Shown here piece after piece: positions 1 through 8,651 of a DNA stretch of 15,621 bases. This DNA comes from JABSOG01 sp041583135 (GTDB taxonomy: Bacteria > Pseudomonadota > Gammaproteobacteria > Enterobacterales > Alteromonadaceae). The stretch covers positions 1-15,621 of the forward strand of contig JBFHGJ010000125.1 of NCBI GenBank assembly GCA_041583135.1. Direction: 5' to 3'. The notes beneath the pieces are model-generated. The model ran no database searches, was not told the origin of the DNA, and saw nothing but the letters and a program-made list of their open reading frames with translations. Position numbers and translations under genes: made by a program. Position 1 is the stretch's first letter. Each line of letters begins with the position of its first letter.

Positions 1-40
1 CCGACAACTGTCTTTTTCTCAATCAGCCAATCAATACGCT

Positions 41-2011
41 ATGCCAACCTCTGCTACCTTGCAACACATTACCGACGATGCCGAACAGCTCATCAAACGC
101 CAACGCTTTGCCGACGCCTTGGCTTTGCTGGAACCATTGGATGAACACAATCGTCAGAGCCTTTATTTGAGTGCGGTTTGTCAGCGCTATTTAAAGCAAA
201 TTCAACCTGCTTTGCTCACGCTGCAACAGCTGACGACCCATTCGCCCGATTACGGCAGGGCCTATCAAGAGGCCGGTCATTGCTACAGTGCCATCAAACA
301 ATGGCAACAGGCAAAAGACAACTATACCAAGGCCGTTGATTGCAACCCGGCGCTGATAGCCAGCTGGCAAAAACTCGGTTTGCTCGCCAAAATGCAAAAC
401 GACCAAGCACTCATGGCGCAGGTGAAAAACCATATGGCCTATTTTGCCGAACTGCCCGATGTCTTGATCAGTGTGACCAGTATGTATCACGAAGGCAAAC
501 TGTATAAGGCAGAGCAGCTATGCCGCCAGTTCTTACAGGCCAAACCCCATCATCCTGAGGCGATGCGGCTGTTGGCTAAAGTGGCCGCTAAGCTGCAAAT
601 TCTCGATGATGCCGAGTTTTTACTTGAGAGTGTTTTAGACTTTGCCCCCGGCCATCAGGTTGCGCGATTTGATTACATCGCAGTGCTGCACAAAAGGCAA
701 AAGTACGATAAGGCTTTTGAGCAGGCCAACCTTTTATTGCAAAGTGACCAGAGCAACCCGGGCTTTATCAATTGTTATGCCAATCAATGTGCGGCACTTG
801 GTCAGTATCAACAGGCCATAGAGCACTATTTGCAAGCTGAGCAATTATTGCCGCAAAGTGAAGGCATCGTACTCTCAAGAGGACATGCTCATAAGGCGAT
901 TGGGGAGCCGTCTGAGGCCATCGCTGCCTACACCAAGGCTGCGACACTAAGAGAAAGTTTTGGTGATGCTTATTGGAGCTTGGCCAACCTCAAAACCTAT
1001 CGCTTTAGCGCCGAGCAGATAAGCCAAATGCGATCGCTTGAAGCAAATAATCTGTTGGCGCCGGTAGACAGAATTCATTTGTGTTTTGCCTTAGGGAAGG
1101 CGCTTGAGGACGACAAGGCGTTTGATGCCTCATTTGAATACTATCAAAAAGGCAACCGGCTGAAATCTGCCACCCTAGACTACTCGAAAAAGAGAATGCG
1201 GCAGGCATTCGATGCGCAAAAAGCATTTTTTAGTGCGCAAGGTATCGCGCAATTGCCCAGCTCAACTTGTAACGACAGTGCGCCGATATTTATCGTTGGT
1301 TTGCCTCGGGCCGGTTCAACCTTAATCGAACAGATCTTAGCTTCACATTCGCAAATAGACGGCACTTTGGAGTTGCAGCACATAATGGCATTGGCTCACC
1401 GTTTGGATGGGCGGCGTAAAAAAGACGAGCAGGGCAGATATCCGCAAATACTGGCTGAACTCAGTGCAAAAAAACTCGGGGAGCTTGGCCAACATTTTAT
1501 TGAGCAAAGCCGAATACACCGTCAAGGCGCGCCTTATTTCACCGACAAAATGCCCAACAACTTCAGACACATTGGGCTGATAAAGAGCATTTTACCCAAT
1601 GCCAAAATTATCGATGCTAGGCGTGATGGTATGTCCTGTTGTTTTAGCGGTTATAAACAACTGTTCGCCGAAGGTCAGGAGTTTAGTTATGACCTAGAGG
1701 ACATCGGCGACTACTACCGTGGCTATGTGGACCTGATGGACCACTGGCATCAGGTTTACCCCGGTGAGATCTTGACCGTACATTACCAAAGTGTGGTCGA
1801 TGATATTGAGGGGCAAGTCAGAAACATACTGGACTATCTAGGATTGGCGTTTGAACCGCAATGTGTGGACTTCCACCAGACCAAACGTTCAGTGCGTACC
1901 GCCAGCTCAGAGCAGGTTCGCCAGCCAATATATCGTTCGGGGCTTGCGCCATGGAAGCCTTTCGAGCAGCACTTGGCGGTGCTTAAAGAAGCGTTGGGAC
2001 CAGAGAGTTAG
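41..2011 (+). CDS. TPR-repeat sulfotransferase
   Basis: This 656-residue protein has two parts. Roughly residues 1-400 are helical TPR-type repeats, with repeated patterns such as AYQEAGHCYSAIKQWQQAKDNY. Residues from about 415 to the end form a PAPS-dependent sulfotransferase domain (Sulfotransfer family). The 5'-phosphosulfate loop GLPRAGST is at 420-427, and a 3'-phosphate motif with RRD is near 527-529, followed by serines. The family transfers sulfate from PAPS to a hydroxyl or amine; the acceptor cannot be told from the sequence, and the TPR part probably binds a protein partner or substrate. No clear Shine-Dalgarno precedes the ATG at 41, and the reading frame has no stop back to base 2, so the true start could lie upstream of the window. 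It converges with the small membrane gene at 2068-2379 and shows no obvious link to the siderophore operon. Confidence 0.85.
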   Translation: MPTSATLQHITDDAEQLIKRQRFADALALLEPLDEHNRQSLYLSAVCQRYLKQIQPALLTLQQLTTHSPDYGRAYQEAGHCYSAIKQWQQAKDNYTKAVDCNPALIASWQKLGLLAKMQNDQALMAQVKNHMAYFAELPDVLISVTSMYHEGKLYKAEQLCRQFLQAKPHHPEAMRLLAKVAAKLQILDDAEFLLESVLDFAPGHQVARFDYIAVLHKRQKYDKAFEQANLLLQSDQSNPGFINCYANQCAALGQYQQAIEHYLQAEQLLPQSEGIVLSRGHAHKAIGEPSEAIAAYTKAATLRESFGDAYWSLANLKTYRFSAEQISQMRSLEANNLLAPVDRIHLCFALGKALEDDKAFDASFEYYQKGNRLKSATLDYSKKRMRQAFDAQKAFFSAQGIAQLPSSTCNDSAPIFIVGLPRAGSTLIEQILASHSQIDGTLELQHIMALAHRLDGRRKKDEQGRYPQILAELSAKKLGELGQHFIEQSRIHRQGAPYFTDKMPNNFRHIGLIKSILPNAKIIDARRDGMSCCFSGYKQLFAEGQEFSYDLEDIGDYYRGYVDLMDHWHQVYPGEILTVHYQSVVDDIEGQVRNILDYLGLAFEPQCVDFHQTKRSVRTASSEQVRQPIYRSGLAPWKPFEQHLAVLKEALGPES

Positions 2012-2024
2012 GGCATTAATGCCC
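2011..2024. terminator. palindrome between convergent genes, possible terminator
   Basis: GGGCATTAATGCCC is a perfect 14-bp palindrome that begins on the last base of the sulfotransferase stop codon. It lies between two convergent genes, where a bidirectional terminator would be expected. No T-run follows directly on either side, so rho-independent termination is uncertain. Confidence 0.3.
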
Positions 2025-2067
2025 GGCTAGGGGCTGTTATCTTTTATACCGCTCAATATTGATGCTT

Positions 2068-2379
2068 TTACTGGCCCTGCTCTGAGTCATTTTGCTGTTG
2101 CAAAAAGAACTCTATACCACCGGCAAATTTGGCCGTAAAGTTATATGCCCAAATGAGAAAACGGCCAAAAGCATAATTCATCCCACCATAAAAAATTGGC
2201 GCGAAGGTTAATAGTAACCATGGAAAGCTAACCTCGGTGCCATCATGAGTGGTGATTGAACCAACAACAAAAAAGCCGATAATACCGAATAAGCTAAATG
2301 GGATTGTTAACAGGATAAAGAGTAGTGCCATGACTTTGGCGGATTGATGACCTGATAGGCTCTTGATTTGATACTTCAT
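2068..2379 (-). CDS. small two-helix membrane protein of unknown function
   Basis: A 103-residue protein with two hydrophobic segments: about residues 15-40 (VMALLFILLTIPFSLFGIIG onward) and about residues 52-76 (FPWLLLTFAPIFYGGMNYAF). It ends in a YNFTAKFAGGIEF stretch; similar endings occur in small uncharacterised proteobacterial inner-membrane proteins, but I cannot name the family. The ATG at 2379 is preceded by AAAGAGAT at a suitable distance, which supports this start. It is transcribed in the same direction as the siderophore operon but lies beyond the repeat-bearing gap after pvsE, so it is probably a separate unit. No enzymatic motif is visible. Confidence 0.7.
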   Translation of the reverse strand: MKYQIKSLSGHQSAKVMALLFILLTIPFSLFGIIGFFVVGSITTHDGTEVSFPWLLLTFAPIFYGGMNYAFGRFLIWAYNFTAKFAGGIEFFLQQQNDSEQGQ

Positions 2380-2513
2380 AATATCTCTTTATTTTTGATA
2401 TGAAACGACAGGCCCCTTTATTTGGAGCTCGTCATGGTGTTTCGTTGGGCTTATACCTCATGATAACGGTATTCGAACAAAGAGTAACGGCAAAATCCTG
2501 TACCCAATATTTT

Positions 2514-2586
2514 AGTGTCAGACACCTTGGTCTGACTTCTAACTCAAAAGTACCTAAAATTTCAGTGTCAGACACCTTGGTCTGAC
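2514..2586. repeat. tandem pair of palindromic repeats downstream of pvsE
   Basis: Two identical 23-bp copies, at 2514-2536 and 2564-2586, start exactly 50 bp apart. Each reads AGTGTCAGACACC followed by TTGGTCTGAC and can fold as GTCAGAC/GTCTGAC around a 6-nt loop. The sequence before each copy is also loosely alike (gtacc, then AAAATTT or AATATTTT). The second copy ends 7 bp before the pvsE stop codon. The core GTGTCAGACACC is shared with the elements at 5644-5712 and 9916-9983, so this is the same repeat family in degenerate form. It may act as the operon's 3' hairpin; no strong T-run follows. The rest of the 2380-2593 gap holds only the upstream region of the small membrane gene. Confidence 0.8.
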
Positions 2587-2593
2587 CTCTTGG

Positions 2594-3787
2594 TTAATCA
2601 ACGTAATGCATTACAGGTTTTTGGTGCATTAAAAAGTTCTGATGGGAGATGTTCCATGCGTATGCACCGGCATGGGTAAAGACGATGTAGTCGCCGACAC
2701 TCAGTTGTTTAATGGGTTGTTGGGCGGCAAGTACGTCTTTAGGGGTGCATAGTTGACCAACGATGGTGACTTTGCTGTCGGTAACACTTGGTTTTAGTGT
2801 GTTGTCGTTGGTTTGACGATGCAATATCTCAAAAGGATGGCTGTGGCTTTGGGCTGCTGGCGTTCTGAAATGGTGAGTGCCACCTCGGGCGACGGCAAAT
2901 GTTTCGCCGTAGCTTTGTTTGATATCGAGCACTTCCATCACGTAATAGCCGCACTCGGCGGTGATAAAGCGGCCGCATTCAAAGCGTATGGTGGTGTTGC
3001 GCATGTTGTGGCTATCAATGAGTTGCTGCAAATCCTCGCAAAATGACTGCCAGTTGAACTTTTCTTCAGGTTTGGCGTAGTTGATGCCAATACCACCGCC
3101 GACATTAAGATGATCGACTGCTAAGCCGTATTGCTTTTTCCAGCGATTAAAGGTGTCAAAGTACAGCGCCATCAATTTAAGGTGATTATCGCGGTCTAAC
3201 TGGTGAGACATCAGATGGAAATGAAACCCTTTTAGCTTGAGGTTTGGACAACGCTGTAGTTGTTCCAGCGCGGCTTCCAACTGGCTTTGCTCGATACCAA
3301 ACGGGGTTGGTCTGCCGCCCATTGAGAGTTTGGTTTGGCCAATCTCTCCAATGGCAATATTCATACGCAATAAGATGTTTACTTGGGTATTACGAGCCAG
3401 AGCGATGTTTTGTAATCGCTCAATTTCATATCGGCTCTCAACATGCAGCAGCTCTACGTCAAGCTCAATGGCTTTTGTCAGTTCGCTATCGAGTTTACCC
3501 GGTCCGCCAAAGATCAGTGTTTGTTGTGGCAGCTGTTCTCTAAGCCAGCTCAATTCACCGCCCGAGGCCGCTTCAAAGCCGTGAACAATCGGCATTAATG
3601 CTTTTAGAATTGGCGCTTCAGGGTTGGCTTTGGCGGCATAAAACAGTTCGCAGTTCGGCGGTAACATCTCTCGCATAAACCCGGCGTGACGAACGAGGGC
3701 ATCAAGATCATAAATATAGGCGCATAATGGTTCTTGCTGGTGTTGACTCAGCTCAGCTATGGCTTGCTGTATTTTGTGTGGGATCAT
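2594..3787 (-). CDS. pvsE: PvsE-like PLP-dependent decarboxylase of siderophore synthesis
   Basis: A fold-type III PLP decarboxylase (Orn/Lys/DapDC, lysA-like) of 397 residues. The PLP-binding lysine is K53 in YAAKAN, the phosphate-binding glycines are GGGIG at 230-234, and the C-terminal active-site cysteine is C347 in GQLCTPKD, followed by the GAYAWN region. In vibrioferrin synthesis PvsE is proposed to decarboxylate the serine-derived unit to give ethanolamine; SbnH and AcsE play similar roles in staphyloferrin B and achromobactin. The ATG at 3787 overlaps the pvsD stop as ATGA and has GAGAG upstream, so I prefer it to a longer reading from 3871 that would run deep into pvsD. It is the last gene of the operon. 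Substrate assignment is by family and context. Confidence 0.88.
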   Translation of the reverse strand: MIPHKIQQAIAELSQHQQEPLCAYIYDLDALVRHAGFMREMLPPNCELFYAAKANPEAPILKALMPIVHGFEAASGGELSWLREQLPQQTLIFGGPGKLDSELTKAIELDVELLHVESRYEIERLQNIALARNTQVNILLRMNIAIGEIGQTKLSMGGRPTPFGIEQSQLEAALEQLQRCPNLKLKGFHFHLMSHQLDRDNHLKLMALYFDTFNRWKKQYGLAVDHLNVGGGIGINYAKPEEKFNWQSFCEDLQQLIDSHNMRNTTIRFECGRFITAECGYYVMEVLDIKQSYGETFAVARGGTHHFRTPAAQSHSHPFEILHRQTNDNTLKPSVTDSKVTIVGQLCTPKDVLAAQQPIKQLSVGDYIVFTHAGAYAWNISHQNFLMHQKPVMHYVD

Positions 3788-5601
3788 GCTTTGTCTCTCA
3801 TTGGGTTTTGCAAATAAACGTAGTCGGCTTGTTTGTCGGCCTGCTTTAAAAGGCGCGTCATGAAGTTGCATTTGCAGGGGATGTCGGCGCCATCAAGCAA
3901 CGCCTCAAGTTCAGGCTCTGTACCAAAGTCTTGTTGGTATTCGATGATCTCGGCTTTGACCATGGACCACAATCGCTTTTCTAAATCGAGATCGCAGCCG
4001 CTGATATGATGAATAGCTTCCGATAGGTTGTTTACCAGAGCGCAATAGGCGATACGTTTAAATCCTTGTTCGCGACTGTAGCTGACCGATTGTCTGGCCC
4101 GAACACTCATGCCTTGTAATTGCTGATCAGACCATTTTCCTTCCACCAGCTTTGTGCCTTCTAAATCTCTGAGTTGAATAAGGCTAGGTAGGTGGTCGCT
4201 AAAGCCAATGACGGTGTTTTGTAGGTGAGGCTCAAATATAACTCCGAGCTTGAAGAAGTAATAGAATATGGGTCTAAGTAGCAGTTCGACGTAGGCGTCA
4301 AACCACAGTAGCGATGCCTCAACGGAGCTGATATTGCGTCGTTTTGCCAGTGCGGCAATAACGCCTGCCATTACGCTGTTAAACTGCTCATCATCGGCAA
4401 ACAACGCCCCCGCGACTCTTGGCTGATGTTGATTGACTTCTCCTTCGCCATAGGCGGTTCGAAACAACAGGCCAAAGGCTTCGCTTAGGGTTTTTACTTG
4501 TTCGTGGTCGGCATCTGGCTGCCACTTATGTAGGTTTATCGTGACAGAGGCCGGCTCCGCCATCAGGCTAAATGCCGGAAAATACGCGCCGGCGCTGGCG
4601 CCAAAACGCTTGAGCAGGTTGGTGATAAAGATGGCGCTTTCCAGCTCATACCAAGCGTTTTTGCGCACGCAGTTGGTGAGCCTGACATGCAAAGAAAACT
4701 TCAAAAAGAAATCGCTTTGCGGATCGTACAAGGTTCTCACCGATGAGGTGGGATACCAGGTATTTTTGCTCTGTCCGAGCAAAATGATCTGTTTGGCGGC
4801 AACGGCCGCTTTGAAAAGTGGCTCAGACTGAAAGCGAGTGAGCTGATAGGGGTGACAAGGGAGTAGCTGATAGCCAACGGGTACGGTTGCTTCAGTCAAT
4901 CCATTTAGCCGCTCAAGTGGCTTGAAATACTCACTGCTGAGCACCTGAAGCAAGCGCTCATGTACTGCTAAAAGCGGCAGTTTAAATCCGGCGCCGGACT
5001 CTGGTGAAATGGCCAGTAGTTGCTTATCTTCAATGCCTTCACGACTTTTTGGTGTTGGGTGCCATGCATGGCCCCAAATAAAGCCTTGCTCGGAACGAAT
5101 AAAGCCATCTTGGCGCAGCCGCTGGGTCGAACCGGCAAAGGGATGATTCAAAAATAACGCTGTATTGTGAACGCTATTATCAATCTGTTCCATTAATTCA
5201 TGGTTGAAAGGTTGTTGTAGTACCAAAGACAGATGTTGCAACAGCACTTTAGCCAGCGCACGATTATCTAATCTCATCCAGCCGTGACCATGTGTTCTAA
5301 GATAAGGCATACCAACATAACGGCACTGTCCCAACTGCTTAAGTTCAGTTACCTGCACCAAGATCAGCGCTTTGCTTTCCGGCAAAGCAATTTGCATCAG
5401 CTGTTCATGTTGCTGGCGAATGCCGTGTTTTATCGCTTGTGGCCAGTCATGCTGGCCAAATGGAGGGTCGATTTGAACGTCACCTCTAGGCACTGCAAAT
5501 TCGCGGCAGTAGCAATTGAGCAACCCGGCAATACTGCGTAGCGTGGCTTTTTGTTTTGCCGCTGATTGCTGAAAATATTGCGGCGTGGAAATGGCGGACA
5601 T
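3784..5601 (-). CDS. pvsD: PvsD-like IucA/IucC siderophore synthetase
   Basis: A 605-residue NRPS-independent siderophore (NIS) synthetase with an N-terminal IucA/IucC domain and a C-terminal FhuF-like domain. These enzymes activate a carboxylate as an adenylate and join it to an amine or alcohol in the cytoplasm. Visible motifs are HPTPKSR at 181-187, CHPYQ at 249-253, TSSVRT at 285-290, KFSLHVRLTN at 301-310 and EPHLQN at 457-462, all typical of the ATP and citrate pocket. In the vibrioferrin pathway PvsD is proposed to couple citrate with L-serine. The ATG is preceded by AAAGGAG (5609-5615), the best ribosome site in the operon. This suits a gene that has no upstream overlap: it is separated from pvsC by a repeat element. 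Its stop overlaps the pvsE start. Confidence 0.9.
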   Translation of the reverse strand: MSAISTPQYFQQSAAKQKATLRSIAGLLNCYCREFAVPRGDVQIDPPFGQHDWPQAIKHGIRQQHEQLMQIALPESKALILVQVTELKQLGQCRYVGMPYLRTHGHGWMRLDNRALAKVLLQHLSLVLQQPFNHELMEQIDNSVHNTALFLNHPFAGSTQRLRQDGFIRSEQGFIWGHAWHPTPKSREGIEDKQLLAISPESGAGFKLPLLAVHERLLQVLSSEYFKPLERLNGLTEATVPVGYQLLPCHPYQLTRFQSEPLFKAAVAAKQIILLGQSKNTWYPTSSVRTLYDPQSDFFLKFSLHVRLTNCVRKNAWYELESAIFITNLLKRFGASAGAYFPAFSLMAEPASVTINLHKWQPDADHEQVKTLSEAFGLLFRTAYGEGEVNQHQPRVAGALFADDEQFNSVMAGVIAALAKRRNISSVEASLLWFDAYVELLLRPIFYYFFKLGVIFEPHLQNTVIGFSDHLPSLIQLRDLEGTKLVEGKWSDQQLQGMSVRARQSVSYSREQGFKRIAYCALVNNLSEAIHHISGCDLDLEKRLWSMVKAEIIEYQQDFGTEPELEALLDGADIPCKCNFMTRLLKQADKQADYVYLQNPMRDKA

Positions 5602-5643
5602 AACGTTTCTCCTTTGTTGTTCTTTGCGGTCATAACCGGCTTT

Positions 5644-5712
5644 AGGTGTCAGACACCAAAAGATTTAACTGTATAATTTTCAACTGCTTAAGCGATTTGG
5701 TGTCTGACACCT
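5644..5712. repeat. 69-bp palindromic element between pvsC and pvsD
   Basis: The element starts with AGGTGTCAGACACCAAA (5644-5660) and ends with its exact reverse complement TTTGGTGTCTGACACCT (5696-5712). Each 17-bp arm is itself nearly palindromic (GGTGTC-A-GACACC). The transcript could fold into one long stem-loop or two small ones. The middle contains GCTTAAGC (5686-5693). The last codons and stop of pvsC lie inside it. A CTAG tetranucleotide sits at the right edge (5711-5714), as at the other element at 9916-9983. Confidence 0.85.
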
Positions 5713-6885
5713 AGACTTGTTTAGGCGGTTAAGCGCCATTGGCAGGTAGATGACGATGAGCGCTATGGCGCCTGCCGTGGCGCTTAAGATAAATGGAGCG
5801 CCAAGGCCGTCAAACTCGACGATGAGTCCAGCGCTTAGCCCAGCACATACGCCTGCCCATTTACCGGCGCTGTCGAAGCGGCCAAAGACAAGACCGGCTT
5901 GGTTGCTGGCTTTTAGCGCGGCAAAACACTGGTGCAGTGCCATAAAGCTCAGTGTGATGCCTAAACCCATGGTCAAACGGGCAAGCCAAAGCCAACTGCT
6001 GTCTGTCAGCTGTGTGTGGACAAGTGCAGACACCATCAAGGTGGCTAACCCTAAAGCGCATAGATTGACTGCGCTCAGGTTTTGCTGCCAGCGCTGGGGC
6101 ACTGCCGTGACAACCAAGTAAACCAAGTGAGGTAAGCTGAAATACCAGCCAATCATGCCACTGTCGTCTACCCCTAAGTGGTGGGCGTAAGGCAGGAAGT
6201 AAGGAAAGCTCACCACCATGGCAAAGCAGAATAAAAACTGCACCGTCAAAATCTGCACAAAACTCAAAGGCGCATCGCCCATCGGTTCTGAGCGCGCTTT
6301 ACGGGTTTCATTTTTGGCTGGGTTCAAGCCGTTGTCGGCGGGTAACAAAGCAACCATCCAGGCTGCTAGCAATGGCAATAGCGCCAAATAGCAGTAAAGC
6401 GTTCTTGGGTTTTCGCTGGTCATCAACAGGCCAAAGGCGATTGGCGCCAGCAGTAGGGATAACCTAGCTGAAAACTGCGTCCAGTTGAGCACTTTAGGCA
6501 ACGCTCGGCTACTGACCTGGGTCGCCAAGTAAGCATTTGAGGCGGCGAAAGTTCCGCCACATATGCCTTGAATAAGCAAGCCGAGGGTAAACACTATCAG
6601 GTTGTCGGCAAGGCCCGCAATCATAAAGCCTGCGGCAAGGCCCAACTGGGCGCGCAGCAGTGACAGCCTTTTGCCGTAGTTGTCGGCAAAGCGGCCCCAC
6701 CAAGGCGCAGCCAAGGCCATGCAGATGGTGGGCAGAATGTAGTACCAACCGATGAAAAACTGCTGATTTCTATCAAGAAGGTCTGCCATCACCTTGGGTA
6801 AAAATAGCGGCATACCCAAGGCGGTAAACGATGCTAAAAAGTGGCAGAACAGTACGCTGATGATAATTTTTTGCGTGCTGTTCAT
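5680..6885 (-). CDS. pvsC: PvsC-like MFS siderophore exporter
   Basis: A 401-residue major facilitator superfamily transporter with about twelve hydrophobic segments, beginning with the helix IIISVLFCHFLASFTALGMP. The WWGRFADNYGKRLSLLRAQ loop fits the MFS signature between helices 2 and 3 (D, R/K-rich). In vibrioferrin loci PvsC exports the finished siderophore across the inner membrane. The start at 6885 overlaps the pvsB stop as ATGA; a longer frame to 7008 would run inside pvsB and is rejected. The end is unusual: residues 392-401 (RCQTPNRLSS) and the stop codon are encoded by the palindromic element at 5644-5712, so the natural C-terminus seems to have been replaced. The altered tail is a short cytoplasmic extension and probably harmless. 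Confidence 0.88.
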   Translation of the reverse strand: MNSTQKIIISVLFCHFLASFTALGMPLFLPKVMADLLDRNQQFFIGWYYILPTICMALAAPWWGRFADNYGKRLSLLRAQLGLAAGFMIAGLADNLIVFTLGLLIQGICGGTFAASNAYLATQVSSRALPKVLNWTQFSARLSLLLAPIAFGLLMTSENPRTLYCYLALLPLLAAWMVALLPADNGLNPAKNETRKARSEPMGDAPLSFVQILTVQFLFCFAMVVSFPYFLPYAHHLGVDDSGMIGWYFSLPHLVYLVVTAVPQRWQQNLSAVNLCALGLATLMVSALVHTQLTDSSWLWLARLTMGLGITLSFMALHQCFAALKASNQAGLVFGRFDSAGKWAGVCAGLSAGLIVEFDGLGAPFILSATAGAIALIVIYLPMALNRLNKSRCQTPNRLSS

Positions 6886-8651
6886 GATCTCGCCGCCCGC
6901 AGTGGGTTGGGTGCACTCAAGCCGTAAAACTTGTTGATGTCGGCGGCCTGCGACTGCTGCTTGCTCATCAGGCTTGCCGCGCTTAAGAGGTATTTGGCCC
7001 AGTGACATGGCGCTGTTAATACCATTTGACGAAATAGCCCGGTATCAACCCCTTCGTCTTCTAACGCGCTAAGGTTTTGTTCAAACAGTTGATTAAGCGT
7101 GACATATTGCTGGTGGCTATCGACTAAATTGCGCTTGGCCAGCCCATCAATGATGCAGCCAATGTTGAGCTGTAAGTTAATGGTGGTAAACATTTGCACT
7201 AGCGCCTTTGGATCATCAACCGCAATACGCCGGTCGATAAAACGTGTCAGCCAATCATCGGCACCGGCCAATTGTTGGCTGAGCTTTGTCGGGTCGATGC
7301 GTCCTGCATCATTATCACGAAACAGCAATTGCAGTGGTCTACCACGGCTAAACAGCACTAAGGTGTTTTGCTGATTCGATTCAAGTGCAATGCCATAGTG
7401 CAGGCAAAGGCGCACATGCACTTTTATCAAGAGTGCAAAGTAATCGACTAATAGGGCATTGAGATCGCCGTGATAATGGCTTTGCGCCAGCTGTTCAATC
7501 ACGGTTTTACCGTCGGGTGTTTGCGCCAAAAAAGCGGCGACGCATACAGGTGTCGTTTGAGCCGTTTGCGCAGGGTATCTGCGCAGCAGCCATGCTAAGT
7601 CGGCTCTTGCATCAACATCGCCGCCGCTTTGCTCGTCGCAGTGCAGATAAAGCCCGTTAAGCTGGTCATCGTTTACCTCTAGGTGTTGCAGCAACTGTTG
7701 AAAAACATAGCCGTCGTTAATGGTGCTGGGCTTAATGGTTCTAATATTTTTGCTGCCTAAGGTGCGCATCGGCAACGGCAGTTTGATGTGCACTTCAGGG
7801 TGTTCAACCATCGCCACGGTGCGAACCGACAACGTTGGCCTTACGCTCATGAAAGGTTGTGGTGCAATGTGCATTTGGGCCAAGTGTGGCCAATTTTGCA
7901 AGGTTTCGCCTAGGTATTCGTTGAGCGTAAGTGGATGAACCGGCACCAGCTGATGACTCGCTGCCAAAGATTCGCTTAGTCCAACATCACCAAAGCTCGG
8001 CCACTCACTTGGGAGCGGCAATTGCGCGTTGTTACACAGCGCTTTTGGCACCGCCAGCCAGTTGAGTTCAAATTGGCCCATGGCCTCCGGGCAATAGTGC
8101 GCAATGGCATCGGCTGCTAAACCAAATTTGGCTCTTGCGGTCGGATAGAGCGGGTGGTCGCAGTGGGCAGCCAGTTGTTCAATCAAAGACATTTGCTGCC
8201 AGCCACTATTAAGGCTTGCTATGGGCTGGCTCAAATTCGCTTGTTGTTGTGCAAACAACAGTTGCGCCTGAGCCTGTTGTTCACAGGCGCAAAGACATTC
8301 TTGTTGGTACTGGGTATATAATTGCTTTTCATTTGCTGTTAACCCTGCGGCCATTTGTGCTAGCCATTGGTCATAATGCTCATAGGTTGTGAACTGGTTA
8401 TCTCGTTCAAACAACCAAGTTGCGCCTTGGCTTACCCAAGGCTGGATAAAGCCGCTGTCTTTTACTGGAAGATACAGCCTAAAGTCACCCAAATGGCTTA
8501 TTTTGAGCCAGCTGGTCGGCGTATCGTGTGGCCAGTGATGGGCCATGGCACTGGCATTTAGCCATTCGCCTTGGCTTAATATGCCGCGTATATCTTCTCG
8601 CAAAAAGGCGTCAATTACGCGTTGTGTGATGTAGCGCTGCGTTTGCTTCAT
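6882..8651 (-). CDS. pvsB: PvsB-like IucA/IucC siderophore synthetase
   Basis: A second NIS synthetase of 589 residues, divergent from the one at 3784-5601. Family motifs are HPLYPTARAKFG at 166-177, VPVHP at 236-240, RPTLSVRT at 271-278, HIKLPLPMRT at 288-297, and a C-terminal FhuF-like part with ESNQQNTLV and LFRDNDAGR. In vibrioferrin synthesis PvsB is proposed to attach the 2-ketoglutarate-derived unit. Two different synthetases together with one ATP-grasp ligase match the pvs gene set. I chose the ATG at 8651 because it overlaps the pvsA stop as ATGA and has GGGAG upstream; a TTG 15 bases earlier (8666) is possible but less likely. The stop overlaps the pvsC start. The order of the condensation steps cannot be read from the sequence. 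Confidence 0.88.
   Translation of the reverse strand: MKQTQRYITQRVIDAFLREDIRGILSQGEWLNASAMAHHWPHDTPTSWLKISHLGDFRLYLPVKDSGFIQPWVSQGATWLFERDNQFTTYEHYDQWLAQMAAGLTANEKQLYTQYQQECLCACEQQAQAQLLFAQQQANLSQPIASLNSGWQQMSLIEQLAAHCDHPLYPTARAKFGLAADAIAHYCPEAMGQFELNWLAVPKALCNNAQLPLPSEWPSFGDVGLSESLAASHQLVPVHPLTLNEYLGETLQNWPHLAQMHIAPQPFMSVRPTLSVRTVAMVEHPEVHIKLPLPMRTLGSKNIRTIKPSTINDGYVFQQLLQHLEVNDDQLNGLYLHCDEQSGGDVDARADLAWLLRRYPAQTAQTTPVCVAAFLAQTPDGKTVIEQLAQSHYHGDLNALLVDYFALLIKVHVRLCLHYGIALESNQQNTLVLFSRGRPLQLLFRDNDAGRIDPTKLSQQLAGADDWLTRFIDRRIAVDDPKALVQMFTTINLQLNIGCIIDGLAKRNLVDSHQQYVTLNQLFEQNLSALEDEGVDTGLFRQMVLTAPCHWAKYLLSAASLMSKQQSQAADINKFYGLSAPNPLRAARS

Noticed and set aside
2400..2585. 61-codon plus-strand open frame after the small membrane gene
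   Set aside because: Its second half is translated from the two palindromic repeats, it has no ribosome site and no recognisable protein character.
2514..2586. CRISPR-like array
   Set aside because: Only two repeat copies with one AT-rich spacer, the same motif recurs singly elsewhere in the operon, and no cas genes are present.
3788..3871. Longer start for the decarboxylase
   Set aside because: It lies inside pvsD; the ATG at 3787 gives an ATGA overlap with a GAGAG site and a normal family N-terminus.
6886..7008. Longer start for the MFS exporter
   Set aside because: It would run 123 bases into pvsB; the ATG at 6885 forms an ATGA overlap and begins directly before the first membrane helix.
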